Source: Herbaspirillum sp. GW103 (GTDB lineage: Bacteria > Pseudomonadota > Gammaproteobacteria > Burkholderiales > Burkholderiaceae_D). From it: a DNA stretch of 64,000 bases. The stretch is taken from NCBI RefSeq assembly GCF_000261365.1, contig NZ_AJVC01000003.1, forward strand, positions 744,001 through 808,000, written 5' to 3'. The notes below the pieces were generated by a model. The model was not told where the DNA came from, did not search any database, and saw nothing but the letters and a program-made list of their open reading frames with translations. Shown one piece after another: positions 17,260 through 26,749 of the stretch. Position numbers and translations under genes: made by a program. Position 1 is the first letter of the stretch; each line of letters begins with the position of its first letter.

Positions 17260-17286
17260 TTCAGTTAGGCGTAAGCTGGCCGCTAT
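17260..17286 (+). promoter_or_regulatory. Possible FliA (sigma-28) promoter of the chemoreceptor gene
   Basis: TTCAGTTA, an 11-bp spacer and GCCGCTAT. It agrees with the FliA pattern TAAAGTTT-N11-GCCGATAA at 5/8 and 6/8 positions, and it lies 90 bp before the chemoreceptor start. Confidence 0.45.
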
Positions 17287-17376
17287 AGCCTCTGGAAACT
17301 GCGGTGTATTTGGTCCGCACCCAAACCTGTGTGGGAACAGGTGAAGAAAAGCGGAAAAATCCGCGAGGAGACAAGA

Positions 17377-19065
17377 ATGGGGAAGATCACGGAGACCGGT
17401 GCATCCGCCCGGACATGGAGCGGCGCATTGCCCTGGATGGCGGGCCTGGTGCTGGGCGGCGCAACGGCGCTGGCGCTGCATGCTGCCGGTGCGGCGCAGT
17501 GGCTGAGCGCGCCAGGCTGCAGCGGCGTAGCTGTCCTGCTGGGCCTGTTGGCGTTTTCGCTGGCGCAGCGGCGCGGGCAGACCGGGGATGGGCAACTGGT
17601 GGACAAGATCGGTGGGGAGATCGATCACATCATGATCGGGGCGGCCGAGACGTCCTTCTTCGTCGATACTATCAAGAGCAAGATCAGCAAGGACGTGGTC
17701 GCCGCCGATCGCATCACGGTCAGTGCCGAGCAGAACGCGACCACCACCGAACAGATTGCGGCCAATGCCGAGCGCGCCTCGGCCATTGCGGCTGAAGTCC
17801 GTACCGAAAGCGTCAGCGGCCGTTCCGAAGTCGACCGAGGGCTGGAGCAGATTGGGCAGGCGCGTACGGATGCCTTGTCGGCGTCGTCGATGATGGCGCA
17901 GTTGCAGGAAAAGTCGCGACGCATCCATGGCATCACCGAAGTGATCAGCGAGATTGCCGCCCGCACCAACCTGCTGGCCTTGAACGCGGCCATCGAAGCG
18001 GCCCGCGCCGGCGAGCAGGGGCGCGGGTTTGCCGTGGTGGCCGGGGAGGTGCGCCAGCTGGCCCAGCGCACCAAGGAAGCTACCGACGACATCGGCGTGA
18101 TGGTGCGCGCCATCACCGAAGAAGCCGAGCGTGCCGCCACGGGCATGAATTCGCTCAGCAGCCGCGTGCTGGAGGCGGCGCAGAACGTGGAAAAGGTGCA
18201 TGGGCTGCTCAACAGCATCGAACGTTCCGCCAGCCAGTCGCAGGAACAGATCGAGGAAATCGCGGTAGCCTCGCGCGAACACGTGCAGACTACCCAGGAG
18301 ATCGCCGAGGCCATCACCGACATTCGCAACGGCATGCTGCAGACTGATCACGAACTGCCGCGCGTGGCGGCGTCGGCCATGCTGCTCTCGGAGCGGGCCG
18401 AGGCCGTGTTCGAGGCCATCATCGATGGCGGCGCGCGCAGCGGACACGACGCCATTCGTGTGGCAGCAAGCGGTGCCGCGCAGGCGGTGGGCAAGCTCTT
18501 CGAGGCCTCGATCCGGTCCGGTCAGATCAGCGAAGCAGCCCTGTTCGACCGCAGCTACAAGCCCATTCCCAACACCTCGCCACAAAAGCATTCCAGCCAG
18601 TTCGACGGTTTCACCGACCGCGTCCTGCCGGCGATCCAGGAAGCACTGCTGGCCAGCATGCCGCAACTGGCCTATGCGGGTGCCGTCGACAATAACGGTT
18701 ACTTTCCAACCCACAACAAGAAGTTCTCCCAGCCCCTGACCGGCGACTACGACACCGACCTGGTCAACAACCGCACCAAGCGCATCTTCAGCGACCGTAC
18801 CGGCAAGCGCTGCGGGGCCAACACCAGGCCCTTCCTGTTGCAGACCTATAGACGCGATACCGGCGAGGTGATGCACGACCTGTCGGTGCCGATCTACGTC
18901 AACGGCAAGCACTGGGGCGGGTTCCGGGTAGGGTATCGGTCCAGCCATACTCCGGCGCAGTCTTCCGCACCGGCCCCAGAGGCTGCGGCTCCGGTCAGCA
19001 AGGCCGCAGCACGCTCGTCGGGGAGTGGGCGTCCCGCGCGGCCGGTGAGGATTTCCAAGGTTTGA
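17377..19065 (+). CDS. Methyl-accepting chemotaxis protein with C-terminal sensor-like domain
   Basis: A 562-residue chemoreceptor. Two hydrophobic helices (about 18-35 and 48-63) leave almost no periplasmic part. A coiled-coil signalling domain follows, with the CheA/CheW-contacting hairpin at about 187-230 ([20 protein letters not shown], then [16 protein letters not shown]). After it comes a second domain of about 140 residues (385-522, with [17 protein letters not shown] and [21 protein letters not shown]), seen at the C-terminus of a group of proteobacterial receptors and thought to be sensory. There is no C-terminal CheR-tethering pentapeptide. GAGGAG precedes ATG 17377. It leads into cheR and is likely transcribed from a FliA-type promoter. 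Confidence 0.93.
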   Translation: MGKITETGASARTWSGALPWMAGLVLGGATALALHAAGAAQWLSAPGCSGVAVLLGLLAFSLAQRRGQTGDGQLVDKIGGEIDHIMIGAAETSFFVDTIKSKISKDVVAADRITVSAEQNATTTEQIAANAERASAIAAEVRTESVSGRSEVDRGLEQIGQARTDALSASSMMAQLQEKSRRIHGITEVISEIAARTNLLALNAAIEAARAGEQGRGFAVVAGEVRQLAQRTKEATDDIGVMVRAITEEAERAATGMNSLSSRVLEAAQNVEKVHGLLNSIERSASQSQEQIEEIAVASREHVQTTQEIAEAITDIRNGMLQTDHELPRVAASAMLLSERAEAVFEAIIDGGARSGHDAIRVAASGAAQAVGKLFEASIRSGQISEAALFDRSYKPIPNTSPQKHSSQFDGFTDRVLPAIQEALLASMPQLAYAGAVDNNGYFPTHNKKFSQPLTGDYDTDLVNNRTKRIFSDRTGKRCGANTRPFLLQTYRRDTGEVMHDLSVPIYVNGKHWGGFRVGYRSSHTPAQSSAPAPEAAAPVSKAAARSSGSGRPARPVRISKV

Positions 19066-19258
19066 GAAGCCTATGCACGTCGGCCCCTGATTGACTTGCC
19101 GCAATAGGGGGGTAAAACCGTTTCATTTCCACGGCTGATTCGCTTGACCCCGCCAGACGGCTGATAGATTATGCGCCAAGGGGGTGTCCGTCCAGATAGG
19201 GCGGGCGATAGACAGCAAGCAGCGTCTCAAGGGGCGCTGCGCCAGGGAAGGAAAGACA

Positions 19259-20131
19259 GTGAAGCCGACGGTACCAGGCAAGGGCGAATCATCCGGCAAG
19301 GAGTTCGATTTCAACAGCCGTGATTTCGAGCGTGTGCGTGGCCTCATCTACCAGCGGGCCGGCATCGCGCTGGCCGACAGCAAGCAGGAAATGGTTTACA
19401 GCCGCCTGGCGCGGCGCCTGCGGGCCACCGGCATCACCTCCTTCCAGCAATACCTGGACATGCTGGAACGCACCCACGACTCCGACGAGTGGGAAGCCTT
19501 CACCAATGCGCTGACCACCAATCTGACCTCGTTCTTCCGCGAGGCGCATCACTTCCCGATCCTGGCCGATTTCCTCAAGACCCTGAAGGAACCCGCGACC
19601 ATCTGGTGTTCGGCGGCCTCCACCGGAGAAGAGCCCTATACCATCGCCATGACCGCCTGCGAAGCCTATGGCTCGATGACGCCACCGGTACAGATCGTGG
19701 CCACCGACATCGATACCAATGTGCTGGCCACCGGCGCCAATGGCGTCTACCCCATGGAGCGCATCGAGAAGATGTCGCCCGAGCGGGTCAAGAAATTCTT
19801 CCTGCGCGGCAAGGGTAGCCATGAGGGCTACGTACGCGTGCGTCCTGAACTGCGCAAGCTGATTACCTTCAAGCAGCTCAATCTGCTGGGCGACGGCTGG
19901 CCCCTGAGCGGTCAGTTCGACGTGATCTTCTGCCGCAACGTGATGATCTATTTCGATAAACCGACCCAGAGCAAGATCCTGTCCCGATTCGTCCCCTTGA
20001 TGAAGCCTCATGCCCTGCTGTTCGCCGGCCATTCGGAGAACTTCCTGTATGTCTCCGATGCCCTCAAGCTCAAGGGCAAGACGGTCTATGAACTCAATGC
20101 CACGCAGCGCGTCGCAAGGACCAAGCCATGA
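19259..20131 (+). CDS. cheR: Chemotaxis protein methyltransferase CheR
   Basis: A 290-residue enzyme that methylates glutamates of chemoreceptors using S-adenosylmethionine. An all-helical N-terminal domain (about 15-90) ends in [10 protein letters not shown]. The SAM-binding domain shows [12 protein letters not shown] at about 116-127 and [10 protein letters not shown] further on. I place the start at GTG 19259, which has AAGGAAAG upstream; an ATG at 19184 in the same frame would add 25 residues of unlike composition. The stop overlaps the cheD start (ATGA), so the two are translationally coupled. A 193-bp gap separates it from the receptor gene. Confidence 0.95.
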   Translation: MKPTVPGKGESSGKEFDFNSRDFERVRGLIYQRAGIALADSKQEMVYSRLARRLRATGITSFQQYLDMLERTHDSDEWEAFTNALTTNLTSFFREAHHFPILADFLKTLKEPATIWCSAASTGEEPYTIAMTACEAYGSMTPPVQIVATDIDTNVLATGANGVYPMERIEKMSPERVKKFFLRGKGSHEGYVRVRPELRKLITFKQLNLLGDGWPLSGQFDVIFCRNVMIYFDKPTQSKILSRFVPLMKPHALLFAGHSENFLYVSDALKLKGKTVYELNATQRVARTKP

Positions 20132-20733
20132 GCCAGGCCTCGGAGCAGATTGCCACCAATCTCTATTACGATCGCACCTTCGATTGCGATGCGGCTAAGA
20201 TCTTGCCGGGCGAGTACTACTTCACCACCAAGGACATGATGATCGTCACCGTGCTGGGCTCCTGCGTGTCGGCCTGCATCCGTGATCGCGTCTCCGGCAT
20301 CGGCGGCATGAACCACTTCATGCTGCCCGACGGCGGCGGCGACGACGGCAGCCCGGTCTCGGCCTCGGCACGTTACGGTACCTATGCCATGGAAGTGCTG
20401 ATCAACGACGTGCTCAAGTCCGGCGCGCGACGCGAGAACCTGGAAGCCAAGGTATTTGGTGGCGGCAATGTGCTACGGGGCTTCTCGGCCATCAATGTGG
20501 GCGAGCGCAATGCCGAATTCGTGCGGCGCTACCTGAAAGCGGAAAACATCCGCGTGGTCGCGGAAGATCTCAACGACATCTATCCGCGCAAGGTCTATTT
20601 TTTCCCGCGGACCGGCAAGGTGCTGGTCAAGAAACTGAAACAGATGCACAACGACACGCTGGTCAATCGCGAAAAAGCCTACGCCAGCAAGCTGGTCACC
20701 AAGCCGGTCGGTGGCGAGGTGGATCTGTTCTGA
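20128..20733 (+). CDS. cheD: Chemoreceptor glutamine deamidase CheD
   Basis: A 201-residue cytoplasmic enzyme that deamidates glutamines of chemoreceptors and so prepares methylation sites. The family Cys and His are in [14 protein letters not shown] (about 40-51) and GGMNHFMLP (about 60-68). KVFGGGNVL and the NIRVVAEDL segment also follow the family. It overlaps cheR by 4 bp and is 69 bp before cheB, so all three belong to one adaptation operon. Enteric bacteria lack CheD; its presence with CheZ is usual for betaproteobacteria. Confidence 0.95.
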   Translation: MSQASEQIATNLYYDRTFDCDAAKILPGEYYFTTKDMMIVTVLGSCVSACIRDRVSGIGGMNHFMLPDGGGDDGSPVSASARYGTYAMEVLINDVLKSGARRENLEAKVFGGGNVLRGFSAINVGERNAEFVRRYLKAENIRVVAEDLNDIYPRKVYFFPRTGKVLVKKLKQMHNDTLVNREKAYASKLVTKPVGGEVDLF

Positions 20734-20802
20734 CGGGGTGGGGCGGGCACTGCCCGGCCGTAACCGGGACAACCTGCAATATTGAGTTTGAGTGACTGAG
20801 TG

Positions 20803-21879
20803 ATGAAAATTAAAGTTCTTATCGTCGACGATTCGGCACTGATCCGCAGTGTCATGCGCGAAATCATCGGCAGCCAGCCGGACATGGAAGTGGTCGGCGT
20901 GGCGCCGGACCCGATCATTGCCCGCGAGCTGATCAAGCAGACCAATCCGGACGTGCTCACGCTGGACGTGGAAATGCCGCGCATGGATGGCCTGGATTTC
21001 CTGGAAAAGCTCATGCGTCTGCGCCCCATGCCGGTGGTGATGGTGTCTTCGCTGACCGAGCGCGGCTCCGAAATCACCCTGCGCGCGCTGGAGCTGGGGG
21101 CGATCGATTTCGTGACCAAGCCCAAGATCTCGATCCAGAGCGGCATGCAGGAGTATGCCGACATGATCGCCGAGAAGATCCGCGCCGCCGCCAAGGCGCG
21201 CGTACGCGCCCGTCCGTCGCGCGCGGCCGAGCAGGCCGCCACGCCCGGCGAGGCCTTGCCGCAGATTCGCAATCCGCTGACCAGTAGCGAAAAGTTGATC
21301 ATCATTGGCGCCTCCACCGGCGGCACCGAAGCCATCAAGGAATTCCTGATCCGCATGCCCTCCGACTGCCCGGGTATCCTCATCACCCAGCACATGCCGG
21401 AGGGGTTTACGCGTTCCTTCGCCCAGCGTCTGAACAACCTGTGCAAGATCTCGGTGGTGGAGTCGGCCGGCAATGAACGCGTGCTGCCCGGCCATGCCTA
21501 TATCGCACCGGGCCACTCGCACCTCAAGCTGGTGCGCAGCGGCGCCAACTACATGACCCAGCTCGATCAGGGACCGCCGGTGAACCGTCATCGCCCCTCG
21601 GTGGACGTGCTGTTCCAGTCGGCCGCCACCTGTGCCGGCAAGAATGCGGTGGGCGTGATCCTGACCGGCATGGGCAAGGATGGCGCCCAGGGCATGCTGG
21701 AGATGCGCAATGCCGGTGCCTACAACTTTGCCCAGGATGAAGCGTCCTGTGTGGTCTTCGGCATGCCGCGCGAAGCCATCGCCATCGGTGCCGCGCACGA
21801 AGTCCTGTCGCTGCAGGCCATGCCGGGCAGGGTGCTGGCGTGGCTGGCGGAACACGGAAGTCGCGCACTGCGCGTCTGA
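20803..21879 (+). CDS. cheB: Chemotaxis response regulator / receptor methylesterase CheB
   Basis: A 358-residue protein that removes receptor methyl groups when phosphorylated by CheA. The N-terminal receiver domain has the acidic pair in VDDSA (9-10) and phospho-acceptor Asp55 ([11 protein letters not shown]). The C-terminal esterase has the catalytic triad Ser171 ([11 protein letters not shown]), His197 (TQHMPEGF) and Asp293 (LTGMGKDGA). All key residues are present. An adjacent GTG (20800) could add one residue. It ends the cheR-cheD-cheB block; a FliA promoter before cheY suggests a new transcript starts after it. Confidence 0.97.
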   Translation: MKIKVLIVDDSALIRSVMREIIGSQPDMEVVGVAPDPIIARELIKQTNPDVLTLDVEMPRMDGLDFLEKLMRLRPMPVVMVSSLTERGSEITLRALELGAIDFVTKPKISIQSGMQEYADMIAEKIRAAAKARVRARPSRAAEQAATPGEALPQIRNPLTSSEKLIIIGASTGGTEAIKEFLIRMPSDCPGILITQHMPEGFTRSFAQRLNNLCKISVVESAGNERVLPGHAYIAPGHSHLKLVRSGANYMTQLDQGPPVNRHRPSVDVLFQSAATCAGKNAVGVILTGMGKDGAQGMLEMRNAGAYNFAQDEASCVVFGMPREAIAIGAAHEVLSLQAMPGRVLAWLAEHGSRALRV

Positions 21880-21993
21880 AGCGGGTTTCGGCGCGGATTG
21901 TTCTGCCGATTTTGTTTTGCTGCACTACAATGCGAGGCAGATGAGGGGCAGCACGGGCGCTCAGCCCGTGCTGAGGTGAAAAGAGGTATCGGT

Positions 21994-22021
21994 TCAAGTT
22001 GGCTCATGCACTTGCCGATAA
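21994..22021 (+). promoter_or_regulatory. FliA (sigma-28) promoter of cheYZ
   Basis: TCAAGTTG, a 12-bp spacer and a perfect GCCGATAA (22014-22021), 33 bp before the cheY ATG. The spacer is 1 bp longer than the enteric consensus. Confidence 0.75.
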
Positions 22022-22054
22022 CCAAGAATTCAATTGTTCAGATGGAGTCTTAGC

Positions 22055-22450
22055 ATGTCGGGTCCCAATACCAAGTTCTTAGTCGTCGACGATTTTTCGA
22101 CCATGCGCCGCATCGTGCGCAACCTGCTCAAGGAATTGGGCTACACCAACGTGGATGAGGCCGAAGATGGCGTGCAGGCGTTGCAGAAGCTGCGCAGCGA
22201 CCAGTTCGACTTCGTCGTCTCCGACTGGAACATGCCCAACATGGACGGCCTGACCATGCTGCAGGAAATCCGCAAGGATCCGGCCCTCTCCAAGCTGCCC
22301 GTGCTGATGGTGACCGCCGAAGCCAAGAAGGAGAACATCGTCGCCGCCGCCCAGGCCGGTGCCAACGGCTACGTGGTCAAGCCTTTCACCGCCGCCACGC
22401 TGGATGAAAAGCTGGGCAAGATCTTCGAAAAGATGGCCGCAGGTGGCTGA
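22055..22450 (+). CDS. cheY: Chemotaxis response regulator CheY
   Basis: A 131-residue single receiver domain that carries the signal from CheA to the flagellar switch (FliM/FliN). Every key residue falls at the enteric CheY number: Asp12, Asp13, phospho-acceptor Asp57 ([10 protein letters not shown]), Thr87 ([10 protein letters not shown]) and Lys109 (VVKPF). ATG 22055 has GGAG at good spacing, so the in-frame upstream ATG is rejected. The stop overlaps the cheZ start, which couples the signal protein with its phosphatase. Confidence 0.97.
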   Translation: MSGPNTKFLVVDDFSTMRRIVRNLLKELGYTNVDEAEDGVQALQKLRSDQFDFVVSDWNMPNMDGLTMLQEIRKDPALSKLPVLMVTAEAKKENIVAAAQAGANGYVVKPFTAATLDEKLGKIFEKMAAGG

Positions 22451-23102
22451 GGTGGACAACGCTGCCAATCCTGCCCGTACCGCTTCCGGCGAGGGTGCCG
22501 GGGTCAACGACGAGGTGCTGGTCCGCATCGGCCACATGACGCGCAACCTGCACGACAGCTTGCGCGGTCTGGGTTTTGACCGGCTTCTGGAGAAGGCCGC
22601 CAGCGACATGCCCGACGCGCGTGACCGCTTGGAATACGTGGCCCGCATGACCGAGCAGGCGGCCCAGCGCGTGCTCAATGCCACCGAACTGGCCAGTCCG
22701 CTGCAGGAGCGCATCAATGAGGGTGCCAGCGAACTCAAGGCGCAATGGGATGCAGCGGCCACCGGCAGCTTTGCCGAAGCCGATGTCCGCGCCCTGGCGG
22801 CAAAGACTTCGGCCTTCCTGGCCCAGACCAGCGAGGACAGCAGCCTCACCAAGCAGCAACTGCTGGACATCATGATGGCCCAGGACTTCCAGGATCTGAC
22901 CGGCCAGGTCATCAAGCGCGTCACCAAGCTGGCGCATGACCTGGAGTCGCAACTGGTGCAACTGCTGGTGGACTATGCCCCGTCCGAGACCAAGCGCGAA
23001 GATACCGGCCTGCTCAACGGCCCGCAGATCGATCCGGCCGGCAAGGATGTCATCGCCAACCAGGGCCAGGTGGACGACCTGTTGGAGAGCCTGGGCTTCT
23101 GA
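22443..23102 (+). CDS. cheZ: CheY-P phosphatase CheZ
   Basis: A 219-residue helical protein that speeds dephosphorylation of CheY-P. The catalytic segment [14 protein letters not shown] holds Asp151 and Gln155, which match Asp143 and Gln147 of the enteric protein. The conserved C-terminal CheY-binding tail ([11 protein letters not shown]) is intact. I start at GTG 22443, overlapping cheY by 8 bp; GTG 22452 is also possible. A strong terminator follows, so the che transcript ends here and flhB begins a new unit. Confidence 0.95.
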   Translation: MAEVDNAANPARTASGEGAGVNDEVLVRIGHMTRNLHDSLRGLGFDRLLEKAASDMPDARDRLEYVARMTEQAAQRVLNATELASPLQERINEGASELKAQWDAAATGSFAEADVRALAAKTSAFLAQTSEDSSLTKQQLLDIMMAQDFQDLTGQVIKRVTKLAHDLESQLVQLLVDYAPSETKREDTGLLNGPQIDPAGKDVIANQGQVDDLLESLGF

Positions 23103-23131
23103 AGTCGTTCTCTTCCTGCCGTTTTACCCGC

Positions 23132-23175
23132 AAACGCTCCGCGACTTGCCATTAAGGCAACTTCGGAGCGTTTTG
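23132..23175 (+). terminator. Terminator after cheZ
   Basis: Outer arms AAACGCTCCG / CGGAGCGTTT enclose an inner TTGCC / GGCAA helix with small internal bulges. A short T run follows. Confidence 0.8.
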
Positions 23176-23462
23176 TCTTGATGTGGCCTGTACGCCACGC
23201 GGGACCTGCCTTCCGGGCCGGGCAGGTGGCCGCGAGGGCCCGTCCGGCTTGACTTTCTTCATCTATTGCTGAACCGATACGCAGCGTTTTGTCGCAGGCA
23301 GACCCTTGGGTTTTTGCCTAGTCCGAAATGGGGCAGCTTTTCGCCCTTATTCCCCTGATGCTCGGGGCGCTTGCTCGCCAATAATCCTAGCCTATTGTTC
23401 TAGAAATCCGTCCAGCGCGTGCAGTGCTGGAGGAAAAGCGGTTTAGCAGGGGGATACGGCGG
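23176..23462 (+). other. Intergenic region before flhB
   Basis: About 290 bp without a gene. It should contain the promoter of the flhBAFG-fliA unit. No FliA pattern or convincing sigma-54 site was found; an early-class (FlhDC/sigma-70) promoter is the likely alternative. Confidence 0.4.
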
Positions 23463-24638
23463 ATGGCCGAAGACAGCGACATGGAGCGGACCGAACCCGC
23501 CACGGGCAAACGCATTGAGCGTGCCCGTGAGCAGGGGGATGTCCCGCGTTCGCGTGAATTGGCCACGACCTTGATGCTGCTGGTTGGTGGCAGCTGTGTC
23601 TGGCTCTTCAGTGGTTCGGTGGTCACCAGCCTGGATCGCGTGCTGGTGGCGACCATGAGTTTTGAGCGGGCGGCGGCTTTCGATCCGGTGGTGATGTTCG
23701 ACATGCTCGCCGCGCACCTGCTGGATGTGGCCATCGCGCTCATTCCCATCGCCTTCATGATGGTGCTGGCGACCATCGCGGCCCCGCTGATGCTGGGGGG
23801 CTGGCTGTTCAATGTCGAGTCGCTGGCGCCCAAATTCAGCAAGCTCAACCCCATCAGCGGCCTGTCCAACATGTTTTCGGTCAATTCGCTGGTGGAACTG
23901 GGCAAGGCCGTGCTCAAGACTCTCTTGGTGGGAATCGTGGCCTGGATGGCCATTCGCAGCCAGCTCGATGCCGTGCTGGGGCTGGGGGTGGAGTCGCTCA
24001 AGACCGCCGGCGCGCATTCGGCGCAGTTGCTGTGGTTCAGCTTCATCACCATGGTCTCGGCGCTGATCCTCATCGCCGTGCTGGATGTGCCTTACCAGAT
24101 CTGGAATTACGGTCGCAAGCTGCGCATGACGCGCGAAGAGGTCAAGCAGGAGCACAAGGAATCCGAAGGCGACCCGCACATCAAGGGCAAGATCCGCGCG
24201 ATGCAGCGCGCCATGGCCCGTCGCCGCATGATGGCTGAAGTGCCCACTGCCGACGTGGTGGTCACCAACCCGACCCATTATGCGGTGGCGCTGAAGTACG
24301 CCGAAGGCAAGATGGGCGCGCCCAAGGTCGTGGCCAAAGGTGCCGATGACATCGCCGCCAAGATCCGCGAGCTGGCCCGCGAGCACAAGGTTCCGCTGCT
24401 GGAAGCGCCGCCCCTGGCGCGTGCGCTGCACACCCATACCGAGATCGGCGACGAGATCCCCGAGGCGCTCTACACCGCCGTGGCAGAAGTGCTGGCCTAT
24501 GTGTTCCAGCTGCGTACCTATGGGCAGTTCGGCGGCAATCGTCCGGTCGAACCGACCGATCTGGCCGTGCCCAGAGAGCTCGATCCGGCGACCGCGCCCA
24601 AGAAACCGCGCGGACCCAAGAATAGAAACAGACGGTAA
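23463..24638 (+). CDS. flhB: Flagellar export apparatus switch protein FlhB
   Basis: A 391-residue inner-membrane protein of the flagellar type III export gate. It has a family start (EDSDMERTEPATGKRIERAREQG), four membrane helices between about 35 and 210, a charged linker, and a cytoplasmic domain. The autocleavage site NPTH is at 269-272, the same number as in the enteric protein. Cleavage there, together with FliK, changes export from rod/hook to filament substrates. The frame extends upstream, but ATG 23463 begins the conserved N-terminus. Only 2 bp separate it from flhA. A stand-alone paralogue of its C-terminal part is at 60982. Confidence 0.97.
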   Translation: MAEDSDMERTEPATGKRIERAREQGDVPRSRELATTLMLLVGGSCVWLFSGSVVTSLDRVLVATMSFERAAAFDPVVMFDMLAAHLLDVAIALIPIAFMMVLATIAAPLMLGGWLFNVESLAPKFSKLNPISGLSNMFSVNSLVELGKAVLKTLLVGIVAWMAIRSQLDAVLGLGVESLKTAGAHSAQLLWFSFITMVSALILIAVLDVPYQIWNYGRKLRMTREEVKQEHKESEGDPHIKGKIRAMQRAMARRRMMAEVPTADVVVTNPTHYAVALKYAEGKMGAPKVVAKGADDIAAKIRELAREHKVPLLEAPPLARALHTHTEIGDEIPEALYTAVAEVLAYVFQLRTYGQFGGNRPVEPTDLAVPRELDPATAPKKPRGPKNRNRR

Positions 24639-24640
24639 CA

Positions 24641-26749
24641 ATGGCAACCAAACTCAACACCATGAAAATCCCGGCCTGGGTCCCGATCAAGAATGGTCGG
24701 GCGCTGGCGGCGCCCATCCTCATCATCATGATGCTGGCGATGATGGTGCTGCCCTTGCCGGCCTTCATGCTGGATCTGCTGTTCAGCTTCAACATCTCGC
24801 TGTCGGTGATCGTGCTGATGACTGCGCTCTACACCGTCAAGCCACTGGACTTCATCGCCTTCCCGGCGGTGCTGCTGGTGTCGACCATGCTGCGCCTTTC
24901 GCTCAACGTGGCCTCCACCCGTATCGTGCTCACCGAAGGACATACCGGCCCGGATGCGGCCGGCAAGGTGATCGAGGCCTTCGGTCACTTCCTCATCGGT
25001 GGCAATTACACCGTCGGTATCGTGGTGTTCGTGATCCTGACCATCATCAACTTCATGGTGGTGACCAAGGGTGCCGGTCGTATCGCCGAAGTGGGCGCAC
25101 GCTTCACCCTGGACGCCATGCCCGGCAAGCAGATGGCCATCGACGCCGACCTCAACGCCGGCCTCATCGGTGAGCCCGAGGCGCGCGCCCGCCGCAAGGA
25201 AGTGGCGCAGGAGTCCGAGTTCTACGGCGCCATGGACGGTGCCTCCAAGTATGTGCGCGGTGACGCCATCGCCGGCATCATCGTGACCGTGGTCAACATC
25301 GTCGGCGGCCTGGTGGTGGGCATGGTGCAGCATGACCTGGCCTTCGATGCAGCCCTGAAGAACTACACGTTGCTGGCCATCGGTGACGGCCTGGTGGCGC
25401 AGATTCCCTCGCTGATCATCTCGACGGCCGCCGGTGTGGTGGTCTCGCGCGTGGCCAACGATCAGGACGTGGGCGGACAGCTGATCAATCAGCTCTTCGC
25501 CAAGCCGGAGGTGCTCTACATCACCGCCATCATCATCGGCGGCATGGGCATGATCCCGGGCATGCCGCACATTGCCTTCCTGCTGCTGGCGGCGGCCATG
25601 GCGGGCGGCGCTTATGCCATCGGCAAGCGTACCGAAAAGGCCAAGACCGAGGCTGCTGCGTCGGCGCCCCAGGCAGCGGCTTCGGCCGCTGCGCCCTCCG
25701 AGGCCGAGGAGGCCACCTGGAACGACGTCATGCCGGTCGATACCCTGGGCCTGGAAGTGGGTTATCGCCTCATTCCGCTGGTGGACAAGGGGCAGGGCGG
25801 GGAACTGCTCAAGCGCATCAAGGGTATCCGCAAGAAGTTCGCCCAGGAGGTCGGTTTCCTGTCGCCGCCGATTCATATCCGCGACAACCTGGAACTGAAA
25901 CCCTCGGCCTATCGCATCACCTTGAAGGGCGTGGAAGTGGGCAATGGCGAGGCGCATGCCGGGCAGTACCTGGCCATCAATCCCGGCATGGTGACCGGTC
26001 CGCTGCCGGGCATGATGACCTCGGACCCGGCCTTCGGCCTGCCGGCCGTGTGGATCGACAGCGGCCTGCGCGAACAGGCTTCCACCATGGGTTATACCGT
26101 GGTCGATGCCGGCACCGTGGTAGCGACCCACCTCAATCACCTCATCACCACCCATGCCGCCGAGCTGCTGGGCCGCCAGGAAGTGCAGAGCCTGCTGGAC
26201 CACCTGGCCAAGGAAGCTCCCAAGCTGGTGGAAGACCTGGTGCCCAAGATGCTGCCGCTGGGCACCCTGCAGAAGGTCTTGCAAAACCTCTTGCTGGAAG
26301 GGGTGCATATCCGCGATATGCGCACTATCATCGAAACATTGGCCGAGCATGCCGCCCGCATTCAGGACCCGACCGACCTCACGGCGATTGTCCGGATTGC
26401 CTTGGGCCGGGCCATCGTGCAACAGATTTTCCCGGGCGAGAACGAGCTGGCCGTCATGGCCCTCGATTCCAAGCTCGAACGCCTGCTCATGCAGGCACTG
26501 CAAGCCAGCGGCGAGACCGGCGGTATCGAGCCGGGCCTGGCCGATTCGCTGGTACAGCAGACCGAGATGGCCGCGCAACGCCAGGAACAGATGGGCCTGG
26601 CGCCGGTGCTGCTGGTCGGCGCACCGCTGCGGACCTTGCTGGCGCGCTTCTTGCGCCGCGCCATGCCGCAGTTGCGCGTGCTGTCGCACGCTGAAGTCCC
26701 CGAGTCGAAAACGATTAAAGTTACCAGCCTAGTTGGAGGGCAAGCATGA
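24641..26749 (+). CDS. flhA: Flagellar export gate protein FlhA
   Basis: A 702-residue core protein of the flagellar export gate. About eight membrane helices in the first 330 residues carry the highly conserved FHIPEP-type region (STMLRLSLNVASTRIVLTEG and KGAGRIAEVGARFTLDAMPG). An Ala-rich linker near 335-360 leads to the large cytoplasmic domain that docks chaperone-substrate complexes. The length matches the family (about 690-700). Its stop codon overlaps the flhF start by 4 bp. Confidence 0.98.
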   Translation: MATKLNTMKIPAWVPIKNGRALAAPILIIMMLAMMVLPLPAFMLDLLFSFNISLSVIVLMTALYTVKPLDFIAFPAVLLVSTMLRLSLNVASTRIVLTEGHTGPDAAGKVIEAFGHFLIGGNYTVGIVVFVILTIINFMVVTKGAGRIAEVGARFTLDAMPGKQMAIDADLNAGLIGEPEARARRKEVAQESEFYGAMDGASKYVRGDAIAGIIVTVVNIVGGLVVGMVQHDLAFDAALKNYTLLAIGDGLVAQIPSLIISTAAGVVVSRVANDQDVGGQLINQLFAKPEVLYITAIIIGGMGMIPGMPHIAFLLLAAAMAGGAYAIGKRTEKAKTEAAASAPQAAASAAAPSEAEEATWNDVMPVDTLGLEVGYRLIPLVDKGQGGELLKRIKGIRKKFAQEVGFLSPPIHIRDNLELKPSAYRITLKGVEVGNGEAHAGQYLAINPGMVTGPLPGMMTSDPAFGLPAVWIDSGLREQASTMGYTVVDAGTVVATHLNHLITTHAAELLGRQEVQSLLDHLAKEAPKLVEDLVPKMLPLGTLQKVLQNLLLEGVHIRDMRTIIETLAEHAARIQDPTDLTAIVRIALGRAIVQQIFPGENELAVMALDSKLERLLMQALQASGETGGIEPGLADSLVQQTEMAAQRQEQMGLAPVLLVGAPLRTLLARFLRRAMPQLRVLSHAEVPESKTIKVTSLVGGQA

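Noticed and set aside
17164..19104. A 646-codon minus-strand open frame opposite the chemoreceptor
   Set aside because: It mirrors the receptor codon pattern and has no domain of its own.
19113..19141. Possible FliA promoter before cheR (TAAAACCG ... GCTGATT)
   Set aside because: The -10 element agrees poorly and the spacing is wrong by at least 1-2 bp compared with the four good sites in the window.
24518..26689. A 723-codon minus-strand open frame opposite flhB/flhA
   Set aside because: It is antisense to conserved flagellar genes and has His/Gln-rich, domain-free content.
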